Shown: positions 34,501-40,980 of the stretch, one piece after another
How the letters are laid out: every line of letters begins with the position of its first letter
How positions within the stretch are numbered: the first letter of the stretch is position 1
Source: CBDHFN01 sp965262605
GTDB lineage: Bacteria > Pseudomonadota > Alphaproteobacteria > JASGCL01
NCBI GenBank assembly: GCA_965262605.1
Contig: CBDHFN010000003.1
Location: forward strand, 124,001 to 188,000
DNA length: 64,000 nt
Direction: 5' to 3'
Made by a program: the position numbers and the translations under genes
Notes under the pieces: model-generated
Told to the model about the DNA's origin: nothing
Seen by the model: only the letters and a program-made list of their open reading frames with translations
Database searches by the model: none

Positions 34501-37500
34501 CTGTTTGGGAATCATAACTGCTTGTAAAGAAATTTTGGGCGGCAAAGGGTAAATTCGTGGCGCTTAAAATATCGCCGCTTTGGCTATTAACCGCAATTGT
34601 TGCCGAAATACGCCAGCTCATCGGATTATTATTGATAAAATCAACATCATTAAACGAAACAGAATTCGCAATTAACGCAAAATTATTTTGTTTTTCGGTG
34701 TATATATTAACGGCGTTCGTGCCGCTATCACTTAAAATCGGGGCATCATTGACATTATTCACTGTTATCGTGAAATTTTGCAATCCGGTGGCGGCATAAA
34801 CATCGGTTGCCCGTAATTGCAGCGTATAAACACCAACATCAGAATTTTTTGGCGTGCCAATTAATCGGCGCGACGCAGAATCATAAATAAGCCAACTGGG
34901 CAATGTGCCATTATTGATTCCCACCGTGGTATCATCAACAAATCTTTGCCGTTTATCAATGCCAAGCGTTGTGAAAGTTAAAGAATGATTATCGCCATCG
35001 GTAAAATAATTTAAGCCAAATTGTTTGACAAATTGCGAATTTTCATTGACGCTAAACACGCCATTATTATCATCAGCATTCCATTGGGTAAAAGAAGGCA
35101 CAAAATTTTCGGGGCGCAAATTAATGGTCAGCGATTGGGCTTTACCGCTGCTTAATCCCAATAAATCAAAGACTTGATATTGAATTGTAACCGCCGATGC
35201 CTGAGTAATTGAGACATTATCAATCTTAAAAGTAACTAAATTATTTTGTAATTGCTCCAAAGTAAAATTATCTATCGCACTTTTTTGCGTGCCACCGACA
35301 AAGAATTTACCGCCCGTTGTTGAATAATTTACGATAACATCGCCCTTGGCATCGTCTAAATCCGTGATACCAAAATTAAAATTTGTCATGCTATTGACAA
35401 AAATATTGCCATTTTCTTTATTGCGGGTGAATATTGTGATGGGTTTAGCTTCAACAAACGGCGAATTATTGATTGTGGTGATATTAATATTGCCTTCTTT
35501 GATTATGCTAACATTATTAGTGCTTTCCGTATCAAAAATCCGCACGGTAAATGTGCGATTGGGATTAACCGTGCCAAGCCCCGTTGCATTATGGGTTGGG
35601 TCGTAAGAATTATTATAATATGAAACCTGCCGTAATATGCTTTGATAATTGGTTAATAATGCGCTGCCCGAAATTATCAAGGTGCCATTATTATAATTAT
35701 AACCAACCCCCGCGGGCAAAGTGCCGACTATCCCCAAAATATCTTCGGTTTGTGAATTGCCGTTAAGCACTATTTCCACTCGGGTTAAAGACGGGCTATC
35801 TATATCACTTAGCACAATATTGGGCAATAATTGCGTAATAGTGCGCTCAGTGGCGTTAATATTATTGGTAACTAACGCAACAGAAGGGGCATCATTGATG
35901 GTAATAATCCCTAAATTAAAATAATTGGGCGTAAAATATTCTGTATTAACAACCATTGACGCACCATTGGCGGATCGTTCAATGGTATCCTTGGTATTAA
36001 ATACTGTTAATTCAGAAGCTTTGCCTTCGTTATCTACCACCCTGATGGCAATTTTTCTTGATTCTGGGCTAATATTATCAAGCTTATTGGAAAAAGTTAT
36101 CGTGCGCAGGGTTTGCTGATATTGCGCCAAAGTCTTAAAACCATCAAGCCTTATTATCGTGCTTTTATCGCCTTGTATCCCAAGGCTAAATGGATTGCCC
36201 CCCAAGGTTAAAGAATCGCCCGCAAAAGGGTTTAATATGGAAATTTCGGCGGAATTAATGCCAAAAGTCGTGGAATTAATATCCGAATCGCTATCTAATA
36301 AAATTATTGACGGGGCAATTAATACTGATGAGGTATTTTCAGTAAAAAATGTTACGATGCTAGGCGAGCCATCATCATTATATCGGCTGGCAAAACTGCT
36401 AACTGAGGGGGCGGCGTTAACATTATTGACTTGAATCGTGACATTTTGCGCCACGGATGCGCCAGCCTTATCAATCGCTCTTAGGGTAAAGCTGTAATTG
36501 CCGACATCCTTATTGCTGGGCGTGCCAGTTAATAAGCCGGTTTGCGAATCATAACTTATCCATGAACCCGTATTCGTATTGACGAAAAATGTCCCCGCAC
36601 GGGTAAAGGTTACAGAACTTAACGAAAATGTCAGCGATTCCTTATTGGCGGGATTGGCAAAATCTGGGTCCGAAAAATACTCACCTTGTTTTAAATTAAT
36701 GGCAAAGGTTTGATTTTCATTGGTAATAATTCTGGGAATTGTTTTCGTAATAATCGGCGCATCATTCGCATTAACCACCCGAATCGTAAAATCATTCGTC
36801 GCGGTTTTGCCCCCTAAATCAATGGCTTTTAGCGAAACAACATAATCACCGACTAAATTATTGGTCGGTGTCATTATAACTTGCCTTGTTAATTGATTAT
36901 ATTGAATAAAATAAGGTAAAGATTTGCCTTCAATACCGCTAAGCGTGTATCTTAATCTTTCAACGGAACTGCCTAAAATTAAATCTGGGTCATCAAATAT
37001 ATTGGACGGCAAGGTCGTGCTTACTTGTGAATTGCTTTGGGTGATGCTTAAAAATGTAAGGGCATTGGCAACAAAAGGCGCATCATTAATATTTTTAACA
37101 TTTAAGGTAAAAGATTGTGAAGTTGTTAATGATCCATCTGATGCTTTAAAAATAAAATTATAATTGCCAACATCGGCATTGCCCAGCGTGCGTGAAGCAT
37201 TAACACGAAAATCATTGGCAGCATCAAAACGAAATAACCCCGAACCTGTGGTTAATTGCGTGGTTGATGCGCCACTTTGCTGCCAAACACTAAAAGTTAA
37301 ACTTTGGCTATCCGCATCGCTAAACGCATTTTGGGGCAAAAATGTTTCAAATTCGGTCTCTTGATTAATCGTATAAACCGGGGTGATTCGTCTGTTTATT
37401 ACTGGGGCATTATTAATGGGGGTAATATTAATGGTGTGATTAATTACAATGGGGGTTTCGGCGACATTGGCGCGATTGGCAACTTGGGAAAATATTTTTA

Positions 37501-37888
37501 ATTCAATATTTTTGGAATTAAACGCATTGAAATTTGTCGGATTTAACGATAAATTTTGATATTCAATGCGCCCTAAAATTGTTTGCAGGTCAGTTGTATC
37601 AAGAATTCTGGGATATTTGCTATAAATATCCAATGTGCCCGTGCCTTTATTATAAGTAACCGCTTGAATATAACCACCCAAAGCATAATTGGGATTTAAT
37701 CCGGTGCTGTTATAGCGCAATAAATCATCGGTTGAAAAATAATTACTGGCTATTTTTACCGAAATTCGGGTGATTCTTGATTGGGTAATAGTGGCATTAT
37801 TGCCATCAAAGGCTGTAAATAACCTTGTGCCGCTTGTTTGTTCGGTGTAAGTTTGCGCTGCGCCTAGGGTGCTGATGGCAATGGTCAT
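28577..37888 (-). CDS. Giant cadherin-like / FG-GAP repeat protein (3,103 aa)
   Basis: A 3,103-residue protein, probably cell-surface or secreted. About residues 60-2380 hold some 19 cadherin-like (CADG/DUF11-like) repeats whose linkers read N-D-A-P or D-E-A-P (for example V-N-N-V-N-D-A-P, V-T-D-E-D-E-A-P). About residues 2385-2810 hold seven FG-GAP/integrin-alpha repeats with D-x-N-G-D-G calcium loops. The tail has a short hemolysin-like stretch (A-G-N-D-S-V, D-G-G-L-G-I-D-T-L-E-F) and ends hydrophobic (D-N-F-V-F-G), as type I secretion substrates do. No N-terminal Sec signal is seen. The ATG at 37888 follows a G6 ribosome binding site; a TTG two codons upstream is also in frame. It is preceded by an overlapping 34-codon ORF. 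No secretion genes are in the window. Confidence 0.85.
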   Translation of the reverse strand: MTIAISTLGAAQTYTEQTSGTRLFTAFDGNNATITQSRITRISVKIASNYFSTDDLLRYNSTGLNPNYALGGYIQAVTYNKGTGTLDIYSKYPRILDTTDLQTILGRIEYQNLSLNPTNFNAFNSKNIELKIFSQVANRANVAETPIVINHTINITPINNAPVINRRITPVYTINQETEFETFLPQNAFSDADSQSLTFSVWQQSGASTTQLTTGSGLFRFDAANDFRVNASRTLGNADVGNYNFIFKASDGSLTTSQSFTLNVKNINDAPFVANALTFLSITQSNSQVSTTLPSNIFDDPDLILGSSVERLRYTLSGIEGKSLPYFIQYNQLTRQVIMTPTNNLVGDYVVSLKAIDLGGKTATNDFTIRVVNANDAPIITKTIPRIITNENQTFAINLKQGEYFSDPDFANPANKESLTFSLSSVTFTRAGTFFVNTNTGSWISYDSQTGLLTGTPSNKDVGNYSFTLRAIDKAGASVAQNVTIQVNNVNAAPSVSSFASRYNDDGSPSIVTFFTENTSSVLIAPSIILLDSDSDINSTTFGINSAEISILNPFAGDSLTLGGNPFSLGIQGDKSTIIRLDGFKTLAQYQQTLRTITFSNKLDNISPESRKIAIRVVDNEGKASELTVFNTKDTIERSANGASMVVNTEYFTPNYFNLGIITINDAPSVALVTNNINATERTITQLLPNIVLSDIDSPSLTRVEIVLNGNSQTEDILGIVGTLPAGVGYNYNNGTLIISGSALLTNYQSILRQVSYYNNSYDPTHNATGLGTVNPNRTFTVRIFDTESTNNVSIIKEGNINITTINNSPFVEAKPITIFTRNKENGNIFVNSMTNFNFGITDLDDAKGDVIVNYSTTGGKFFVGGTQKSAIDNFTLEQLQNNLVTFKIDNVSITQASAVTIQYQVFDLLGLSSGKAQSLTINLRPENFVPSFTQWNADDNNGVFSVNENSQFVKQFGLNYFTDGDNHSLTFTTLGIDKRQRFVDDTTVGINNGTLPSWLIYDSASRRLIGTPKNSDVGVYTLQLRATDVYAATGLQNFTITVNNVNDAPILSDSGTNAVNIYTEKQNNFALIANSVSFNDVDFINNNPMSWRISATIAVNSQSGDILSATNLPFAAQNFFTSSYDSQTATLVIAATSNTTSQITPETIQTIIKNIGFTNRTLNPTTAIRNIDIRVSDGSNTSLALRVKASTELVDDGPSYVSVPDNALLSTSENIISNLFTFKASDPEGDPITYTAGGIDGKYFTLINTNGAGNLVFRQAPNFENKLDASASGIYSVTILASAKAYTASYSVFVSVTDEDEAPEFRDSRVQNASGASPFVIRVNENISGVFLNLSATDPESDNVIYQLAGVDSGKFNFVPSAGTLQFNFIPDFENPSSTAISNIYSLTMSTKSTHGANGQLETFRSITVIVDNVVELPGFTTGDYGSIAENTSGVAYRANAKGDSNINPVYKLSLFNDSAFFSINESTGDVSIKPNNLANFEAKSSYNILITATANNVSYVKSVIISVGDLDEAPSFTSNLVQSASENLSPLNLAYLAKTFDPDGNSVTYSFISDTNNDTNLFNLDSATGAITFKNSPDFEFPSDKNADNTYILWLSATSTGASNIAQGDFKEISVVVVNKVEAPIFSSPLTANINENLPSATVLYSAAALGDQKTPTIFTLQPSAQNNLLFNISTDGLLRLNSPANYEENNRYTVQITGTAANRSANYIVQVTINDVNEAPSVTSDSTTNVSENDTQPFYYITYTDPDNVDVANISYELLGDDAKFFDINVAGRYIFAKNNGINFEDFANRDQNNIYSVTLKITTGTGARAISNTAPLIISVANIVEAPYFFSGDIVDISASENLNVSQIIFTPSTQGENLAARSYWLAGSDADKFTIDPNNGRIKFISSPDYEIQPNYEVNIFASTANASGFDSYQTIRIHILDVVETMSFTSNLASATQILSENTSATLLYCATVNDPNHRDNFLRYSLSGTDSQFFTINEINGQLRNIAPLNFEGSLSQNGNNNFTFNIIADNGLNSITQVFSFALTNLGETDGFTAINGNIINAGLGASYVASNTDTIMLNENNNISDTIYVANFRNGKAGGGFYALGNYGDANAFNIDSRTGVIRANSSFNYENPPNNHRNLSLQVQFISSTQQAAFAAGSLANSQINSFFVDVNLQNIVEPVQFSNTTRFSVAEGNKSAFRALGYSDFDTTLRYEIVSSADSSKFSVNSITGEVAFIANTDFQNPTDSNADNTYVVRIQGKTIDYTTIKAITEVSLTVLTNSQPLAFASTPLNYKRPENDDPFVYNLSASGDSSQYNITYQFLTGTNDNAYFRLNSLTGIVEFVNAPSNFNNLPDNKSSFVIQLEAFTGISTTAANYASKTFSFSVFDVKTGFWDLPSSAGFLLRDFGSLTSRLGNGVAILGDVNGDGIADFGLVSDNLETHVIYGRNGSFASVTNIATFTSSVEASFADIASGGRITDKIVALGDINGDGLADFGITTKYGNASATNHYIAFGGTAGQFTIRGLSSQINSNNLSNQNTISGGGDINGDGFDDFIIHTGFHSNTNFSNLTYILYGKSQWRSAINYDLNNLASDMGRKITGTLNAYIVNDLNNDGRGEVILTTSSATYIIYGSNTINNILSTNPENIVNRIKISGTYAGINAIGDFNGDNLNDIILYNANQAAIIYGSSTISHTDITSTTNLGLFINNLAGSSITSVDAAGDFNGDGYADIIIGVADDFNRAGRSYLIFGNATYSGASNIFDLANFVSGVHGIGFTGRRNDAAGYAVSGGQDINGDGLADIIVGAPDGNNGSGTGYVMYGQRNFLKQTPLDTIFIGSNSNVAVQLDSVAIEDGNIINKFYLNAGNDSVQVNVRDNYKGYTIDGGLGIDTLEFNFTTNASLTMENFTQKPNLKITNFEQFNFNGGSGQYVFVLNENNLLDLSGAKSSGTTNFSFTGTSDDFIYLTNFQQTNQTTSDGYTIWRNANGNISAFVKNIQNFIVQNEDQGSMSGTTGTRDAFIYDFNTATNKTTLLNFKYGEDILHIQDANNNITNFEALTNQVSAVRGFINDNNFGQYDITFNNSKILSVEVSNHAEASNLGNNLQSFLLRFGSDNFVFG

Positions 37889-37989
37889 AAACAACCCCCC
37901 ATATTATTACCAGCATACCATTGACGGCAATCACCATTCGCCATAAAAATATGGCATAACAGGGCTGTTATTATCAGTTTGTGCTTCAT
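37885..37989 (-). CDS. Candidate 34-aa secreted peptide coupled to the giant gene
   Basis: A short reverse-strand frame of 34 codons. It begins M-K-H-K-L-I-I-T-A-L-L-C-H-I-F-M-A-N-G, a plausible Sec signal peptide with a basic start and a hydrophobic core. A 15-residue tail follows, starting D-C-R-Q-W-Y and ending G-G-C-L, with two Cys that could pair. Its TGA stop overlaps the ATG of the giant gene (ATGA), a layout that favours translational coupling. The ribosome binding site is weak (TTAAG). It may be a real small exported peptide, a leader that tunes giant-protein synthesis, or chance. The family is unrecognised. Confidence 0.4.
   Translation of the reverse strand: MKHKLIITALLCHIFMANGDCRQWYAGNNMGGCL
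37940..37971. repeat. Two abutting palindromes upstream of the giant gene
   Basis: GCCATA-AAAA-TATGGC (37940-37955) is followed directly by ATAACAG-GG-CTGTTAT (37956-37971). Both lie 50-85 bases before the giant gene's start, inside the candidate 34-codon ORF. They could form two adjacent mRNA hairpins or DNA-binding sites. Confidence 0.6.
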
Positions 37990-37990
37990 G

Positions 37991-38013
37991 CTTAACTTAC
38001 ATTTCTTGTTAAG
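37991..38013. promoter_or_regulatory. Inverted repeat in the giant-gene upstream region
   Basis: CTTAAC-N11-GTTAAG, with a nested alternative AACTTA-N10-TAAGTT, lies just upstream of the candidate 34-codon ORF. The spacing suits a dimeric regulator. No confident -35/-10 pair was found in this AT-rich stretch. Confidence 0.45.
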
Positions 38014-38115
38014 TTCTTATTATATATTAGTAATATTATACAATTTTATTTTAATAAAAGCAAGTAATAAATAAAAATTTATGTATTTTTTTTAAAAACC
38101 ATAAAATATTGATTA

Positions 38116-38144
38116 TATAATATTATGCGCGAAGCTGTCAAAAA
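38116..38144 (+). repeat. Dispersed intergenic repeat B, copy 2
   Basis: Matches 804-832 with one difference (CGC for CGT). It lies between the 3' end of mreB and the giant gene. A G6 run follows at 38159-38164. Confidence 0.7.
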
Positions 38145-38174
38145 ATAATTATTCAATTGGGGGGTTTTAGGGTA

Positions 38175-39212
38175 TTAACTTAAAACGCCTTTGAATATCG
38201 ACATTTGTTCCAAACATTTGCCCGTGCCTTTAACCACGCAAAATAATGCATCATCGGCGACAAAAACGGGTAATCCCGTTTCATATGAAATTACCTTGTC
38301 AAGATTGGTTAATAACGCGCCACCACCGGTTAAAGCAATGCCAATATCCACTAAATCTGCGGATAATTCGGGGGCGGTTGATTCCAAAGCGTGCCTTACC
38401 GCATCTACAATCGCTGCAACGGGTTCGTTCAAAGCTTCTTCAATCATTAATTCGTTAATTTCCACTTCCCTTGGCACGCCATTGACCAAATCGCGCCCCT
38501 TAATAACCATGGTTTTCATGGGTTGTGATTTATCCACGCGGGCGGTGCCGACCGATTTTTTAATATTCTCCGCTGTGGTTTCGCCGATTAACATATTACA
38601 TTTGCGCCTGATATAAGTAATAATGGCTTCGTCCATTTTATCGCCACCGACCTTGACCGAACGGGCATAAACAATGCCACCCAACGATAAAACAGCCACT
38701 TCGGTTGTGCCACCGCCAATATCCACCACCATTGACCCCGAAGGTTCAGTAACCGGCAAATTTGCGCCAATTGCCGCCGCCATGGGTTCTTCAATCATAT
38801 AAACTTTGCGCGCCCCTGCACTTTCAACCGATTCTAGAATCGCGCGCCGCTCCACCGCCGTTGCGCCCGAAGGCACGCATACAACCACCACGGGCGGAAT
38901 AAAGGAATTTTTCTTACTGACGGTGCGAATAAAATATTTAATCATTTCTTCGGCGACTTCAAAATCGGCTATCACGCCATCTTTCATGGGGCGAATCGCC
39001 TTAATATTGCCGGGGGTTTTCCCCAACATTCGCTTGGCTTCAATACCCACGGCTTGCACCACGCGCTTACCGCGTATTTCTTGAAGTGCCACCACCGAGG
39101 GTTCATTGAGCACAATGCCCATACCGCGTTGATATACAAGCGTATTTGCCGTGCCCAAGTCAATTGCCAAATCCGCGGATAAATAACCCATAATTTTATC
39201 TATAAATTTCAT
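38175..39212 (-). CDS. mreB: Rod shape-determining protein MreB
   Basis: A 345-residue bacterial actin that forms membrane-associated filaments guiding lateral cell-wall synthesis. Motifs are A-I-D-L-G-T-A-N-T-L-V-Y (phosphate 1), the connecting segment, V-V-D-I-G-G-G-T-T-E-V-A-V (phosphate 2) and L-T-G-G-G-A-L-L (adenosine). Length is normal. mreC, mreD, pbpA and rodA, which usually follow, are absent: downstream is repeat B and then the giant adhesin-like gene. A rod-shaped cell is inferred. Confidence 0.98.
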   Translation of the reverse strand: MKFIDKIMGYLSADLAIDLGTANTLVYQRGMGIVLNEPSVVALQEIRGKRVVQAVGIEAKRMLGKTPGNIKAIRPMKDGVIADFEVAEEMIKYFIRTVSKKNSFIPPVVVVCVPSGATAVERRAILESVESAGARKVYMIEEPMAAAIGANLPVTEPSGSMVVDIGGGTTEVAVLSLGGIVYARSVKVGGDKMDEAIITYIRRKCNMLIGETTAENIKKSVGTARVDKSQPMKTMVIKGRDLVNGVPREVEINELMIEEALNEPVAAIVDAVRHALESTAPELSADLVDIGIALTGGGALLTNLDKVISYETGLPVFVADDALFCVVKGTGKCLEQMSIFKGVLS

Positions 39213-39312
39213 CGTAATCTCTTTAAATTTTTCTTAATCAAGGCTTATAATATTTTTTTATAATAAACAAGTAAAATTTCAAAATATTTTGCAAAATTTT
39301 TTTGCCATGCCC

Positions 39313-39341
39313 TTGAAATGTTCTTTTTATGTTCTTATTAT
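39313..39341 (+). promoter_or_regulatory. Predicted promoter of the phage-like cassette
   Basis: TTGAAA (39313-39318), 17 bases, then TATTAT (39336-39341), about 100 bases before the capsid ATG. It is a host sigma70-type site. No phage-type RNA polymerase gene or promoter series was seen. Confidence 0.5.
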
Positions 39342-39443
39342 ATTTGTATGGCGAACCGAATGGGTAATTCGCAAAAAAGACCTTAAATATATTAAGCAAT
39401 CTGAAAAAAAATCAATCTTTCAACAAATCACCAAAGGAATAAA

Positions 39444-40283
39444 ATGGCTAATACTATCAGCAACGCATTTGTGCGGCATTTTGAAGCAGATGTGCACGAA
39501 GCTTATCAGCGCAATGGTTCAAAATTAAGGGCAACCGTGCGTAATAAAACCAATATCATCGGCTCTTCAACGACATTTCAAATCATCGGTAAGGGCGTAG
39601 CAAACACCAAAGACCGCAATGGACTTGTGCCCATCATGAATGTGGAACATAGTTCGGTGGAAATCCCCTTACAAGATTATTATGCTGGTGAATGGATAGA
39701 TGCTTTGGACGAATTAAAAATTAATATTGACGAACGCATGATTGCCGCGAATGCTGGCGCATATGCTTTGGGGCGCAAAACTGATGAATTAATCATCAAC
39801 GCCTTAGAAGCCGCCGCAAGCGAACGGGCAATAACTGGCACGGGTAATTTAGCCGACACGGCGGGCTTAACCAAAGATAAAATCTTGGCGGGTTTTGAAA
39901 AATTAGGCGCATCTGATGTGCCCGATGATGGGCAAAGATTCGCCATTGTCGGTTGGCGGCAATGGTCGGAATTATTGGCAATTCCCGAATTTGCAAATGC
40001 CGATTATGTGGGTCCAGATGCACTGCCATGGAAAGGCACGCAAGCAAAATTCTGGTTGGGTTCATTATGGATGCCCCATTCGGGATTAATTGCATCAAGT
40101 GGCGTGCGCAATTGCTATTGGTATCATAAAACCGCGCTTGGGCATGCGTCTGGGTCTGATGTCAAAACTGATATTTCGTGGCATGGTGATAGAGCCGCCC
40201 ATTTTATCAATAACATGATGTCCCAAGGCGCAAGAGTCATTGACCCCAATGGGTTAATCCGAATTCGTTGCCGTGAAAGCTAA
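39444..40283 (+). CDS. Phage major capsid protein
   Basis: A 279-residue structural protein. It starts M-A-N-T-I-S-N-A-F-V-R-H-F and has the pattern of podovirus/siphovirus coat proteins: an early D-V-H-E-A-Y-Q core, long helical segment W-I-D-A-L-D-E-L-K-I-N-I-D-E-R (spine-helix-like), a variable middle, and a C-terminal block Y-W-Y-H-K-T-A-L-G-H-A-S-G with conserved D-I-S-W-H-G-D-R-A-A-H. It has no N-terminal scaffold or delta domain. AAAGGA precedes the ATG. It opens the cassette of tail, lysis and packaging genes; an 86-base stem-loop separates it from the next gene. Confidence 0.85.
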   Translation: MANTISNAFVRHFEADVHEAYQRNGSKLRATVRNKTNIIGSSTTFQIIGKGVANTKDRNGLVPIMNVEHSSVEIPLQDYYAGEWIDALDELKINIDERMIAANAGAYALGRKTDELIINALEAAASERAITGTGNLADTAGLTKDKILAGFEKLGASDVPDDGQRFAIVGWRQWSELLAIPEFANADYVGPDALPWKGTQAKFWLGSLWMPHSGLIASSGVRNCYWYHKTALGHASGSDVKTDISWHGDRAAHFINNMMSQGARVIDPNGLIRIRCRES

Positions 40284-40297
40284 GCGGTGATGATAAG

Positions 40298-40383
40298 AAT
40301 CTGAAACGGGAAATATTAGGAATCTGCCCTCCTTTACCTTCTTGTTGTCATCTTGCAGGTTTGTAATATTCCTGTTTCAGATT
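40298..40383 (+). ncRNA. 86-base stem-loop between capsid and tail genes
   Basis: The left arm AATCTGAAACGGGAAATATTA pairs, with small bulges, with TAATATTCCTGTTTCAGATT on the right. An inner stem (AATCTGC with GCAGGTT) follows, and the loop carries CCCTCCTTTACC, which resembles the 16S anti-Shine-Dalgarno sequence. It could be a processing site, a partial terminator that sets a high capsid-to-tail ratio, or a translational control element. The type is uncertain. Confidence 0.55.
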
Positions 40384-40413
40384 ACTTTTATATAAATTAA
40401 GGAATCATACCCA

Positions 40414-40980
40414 ATGTCAATTACTCAATTAGAAATTATCAATCGCGCTTTGATAAAATGCGGCGCCAATGCCATAAGCTCATTGGACGAAAATAGCGTT
40501 GCCGCCCAAATAGCGTCCAGAATTTACCCATCGTCAAGGGATTCATTATTAAGCCAATATCCATGGCGGTTTGCTATGCAGGATATATTCTTGAATGCCA
40601 CGGGCAATATTGCCCCCAATGGCGATAATGAATTTTATTTGCCGAATGATTTTTTGCGCGCGTTTCAAGCTTTTGCTTATACAGGGGCAAAAAATCCCAT
40701 TAATTATAAAATCAGGGGCAATAAATTATATTGTAATTCAAGCCAATGCCGATTATTGGGCATATTTCGCCCCAATGAAGCCGATTTTCCGCCCTTTTTT
40801 AGTCATTTATTGGAAGTTTATTTAGCATCTGAAATTTGCTTGCCGTTAAGCGAAGATGCCGAAAAAACGAAATTTTTTCTGAATATTTTTCAAAATTTGT
40901 TAAAAAATGCCCGAACCATTGATTCCCAGCAAGAATCTTGGACGGCTATCACCAATTTTCCCTTATTAGAGGTGCGCTAA
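40414..40980 (+). CDS. Tail tubular protein A (T7 gp11-like)
   Basis: A 188-residue head-tail connector protein of the TTPA family. The signature N-terminus I-N-R-A-L-I-K-C-G-A-N-A-I-S-S-L-D-E, then A-S-R-I-Y-P-S-S-R-D-S-L-L-S-Q-Y-P-W-R-F-A, matches T7-type gp11 proteins that sit below the portal. AAGGA lies before the ATG. Its stop overlaps the next gene's start (TAATG). Length is typical. Confidence 0.85.
   Translation: MSITQLEIINRALIKCGANAISSLDENSVAAQIASRIYPSSRDSLLSQYPWRFAMQDIFLNATGNIAPNGDNEFYLPNDFLRAFQAFAYTGAKNPINYKIRGNKLYCNSSQCRLLGIFRPNEADFPPFFSHLLEVYLASEICLPLSEDAEKTKFFLNIFQNLLKNARTIDSQQESWTAITNFPLLEVR

Noticed and set aside
39289..39528. 79-codon forward frame overlapping the capsid start
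   Set aside because: It runs in another frame across the cassette promoter and the capsid ribosome binding site; the capsid frame has the AAAGGA site and family similarity.
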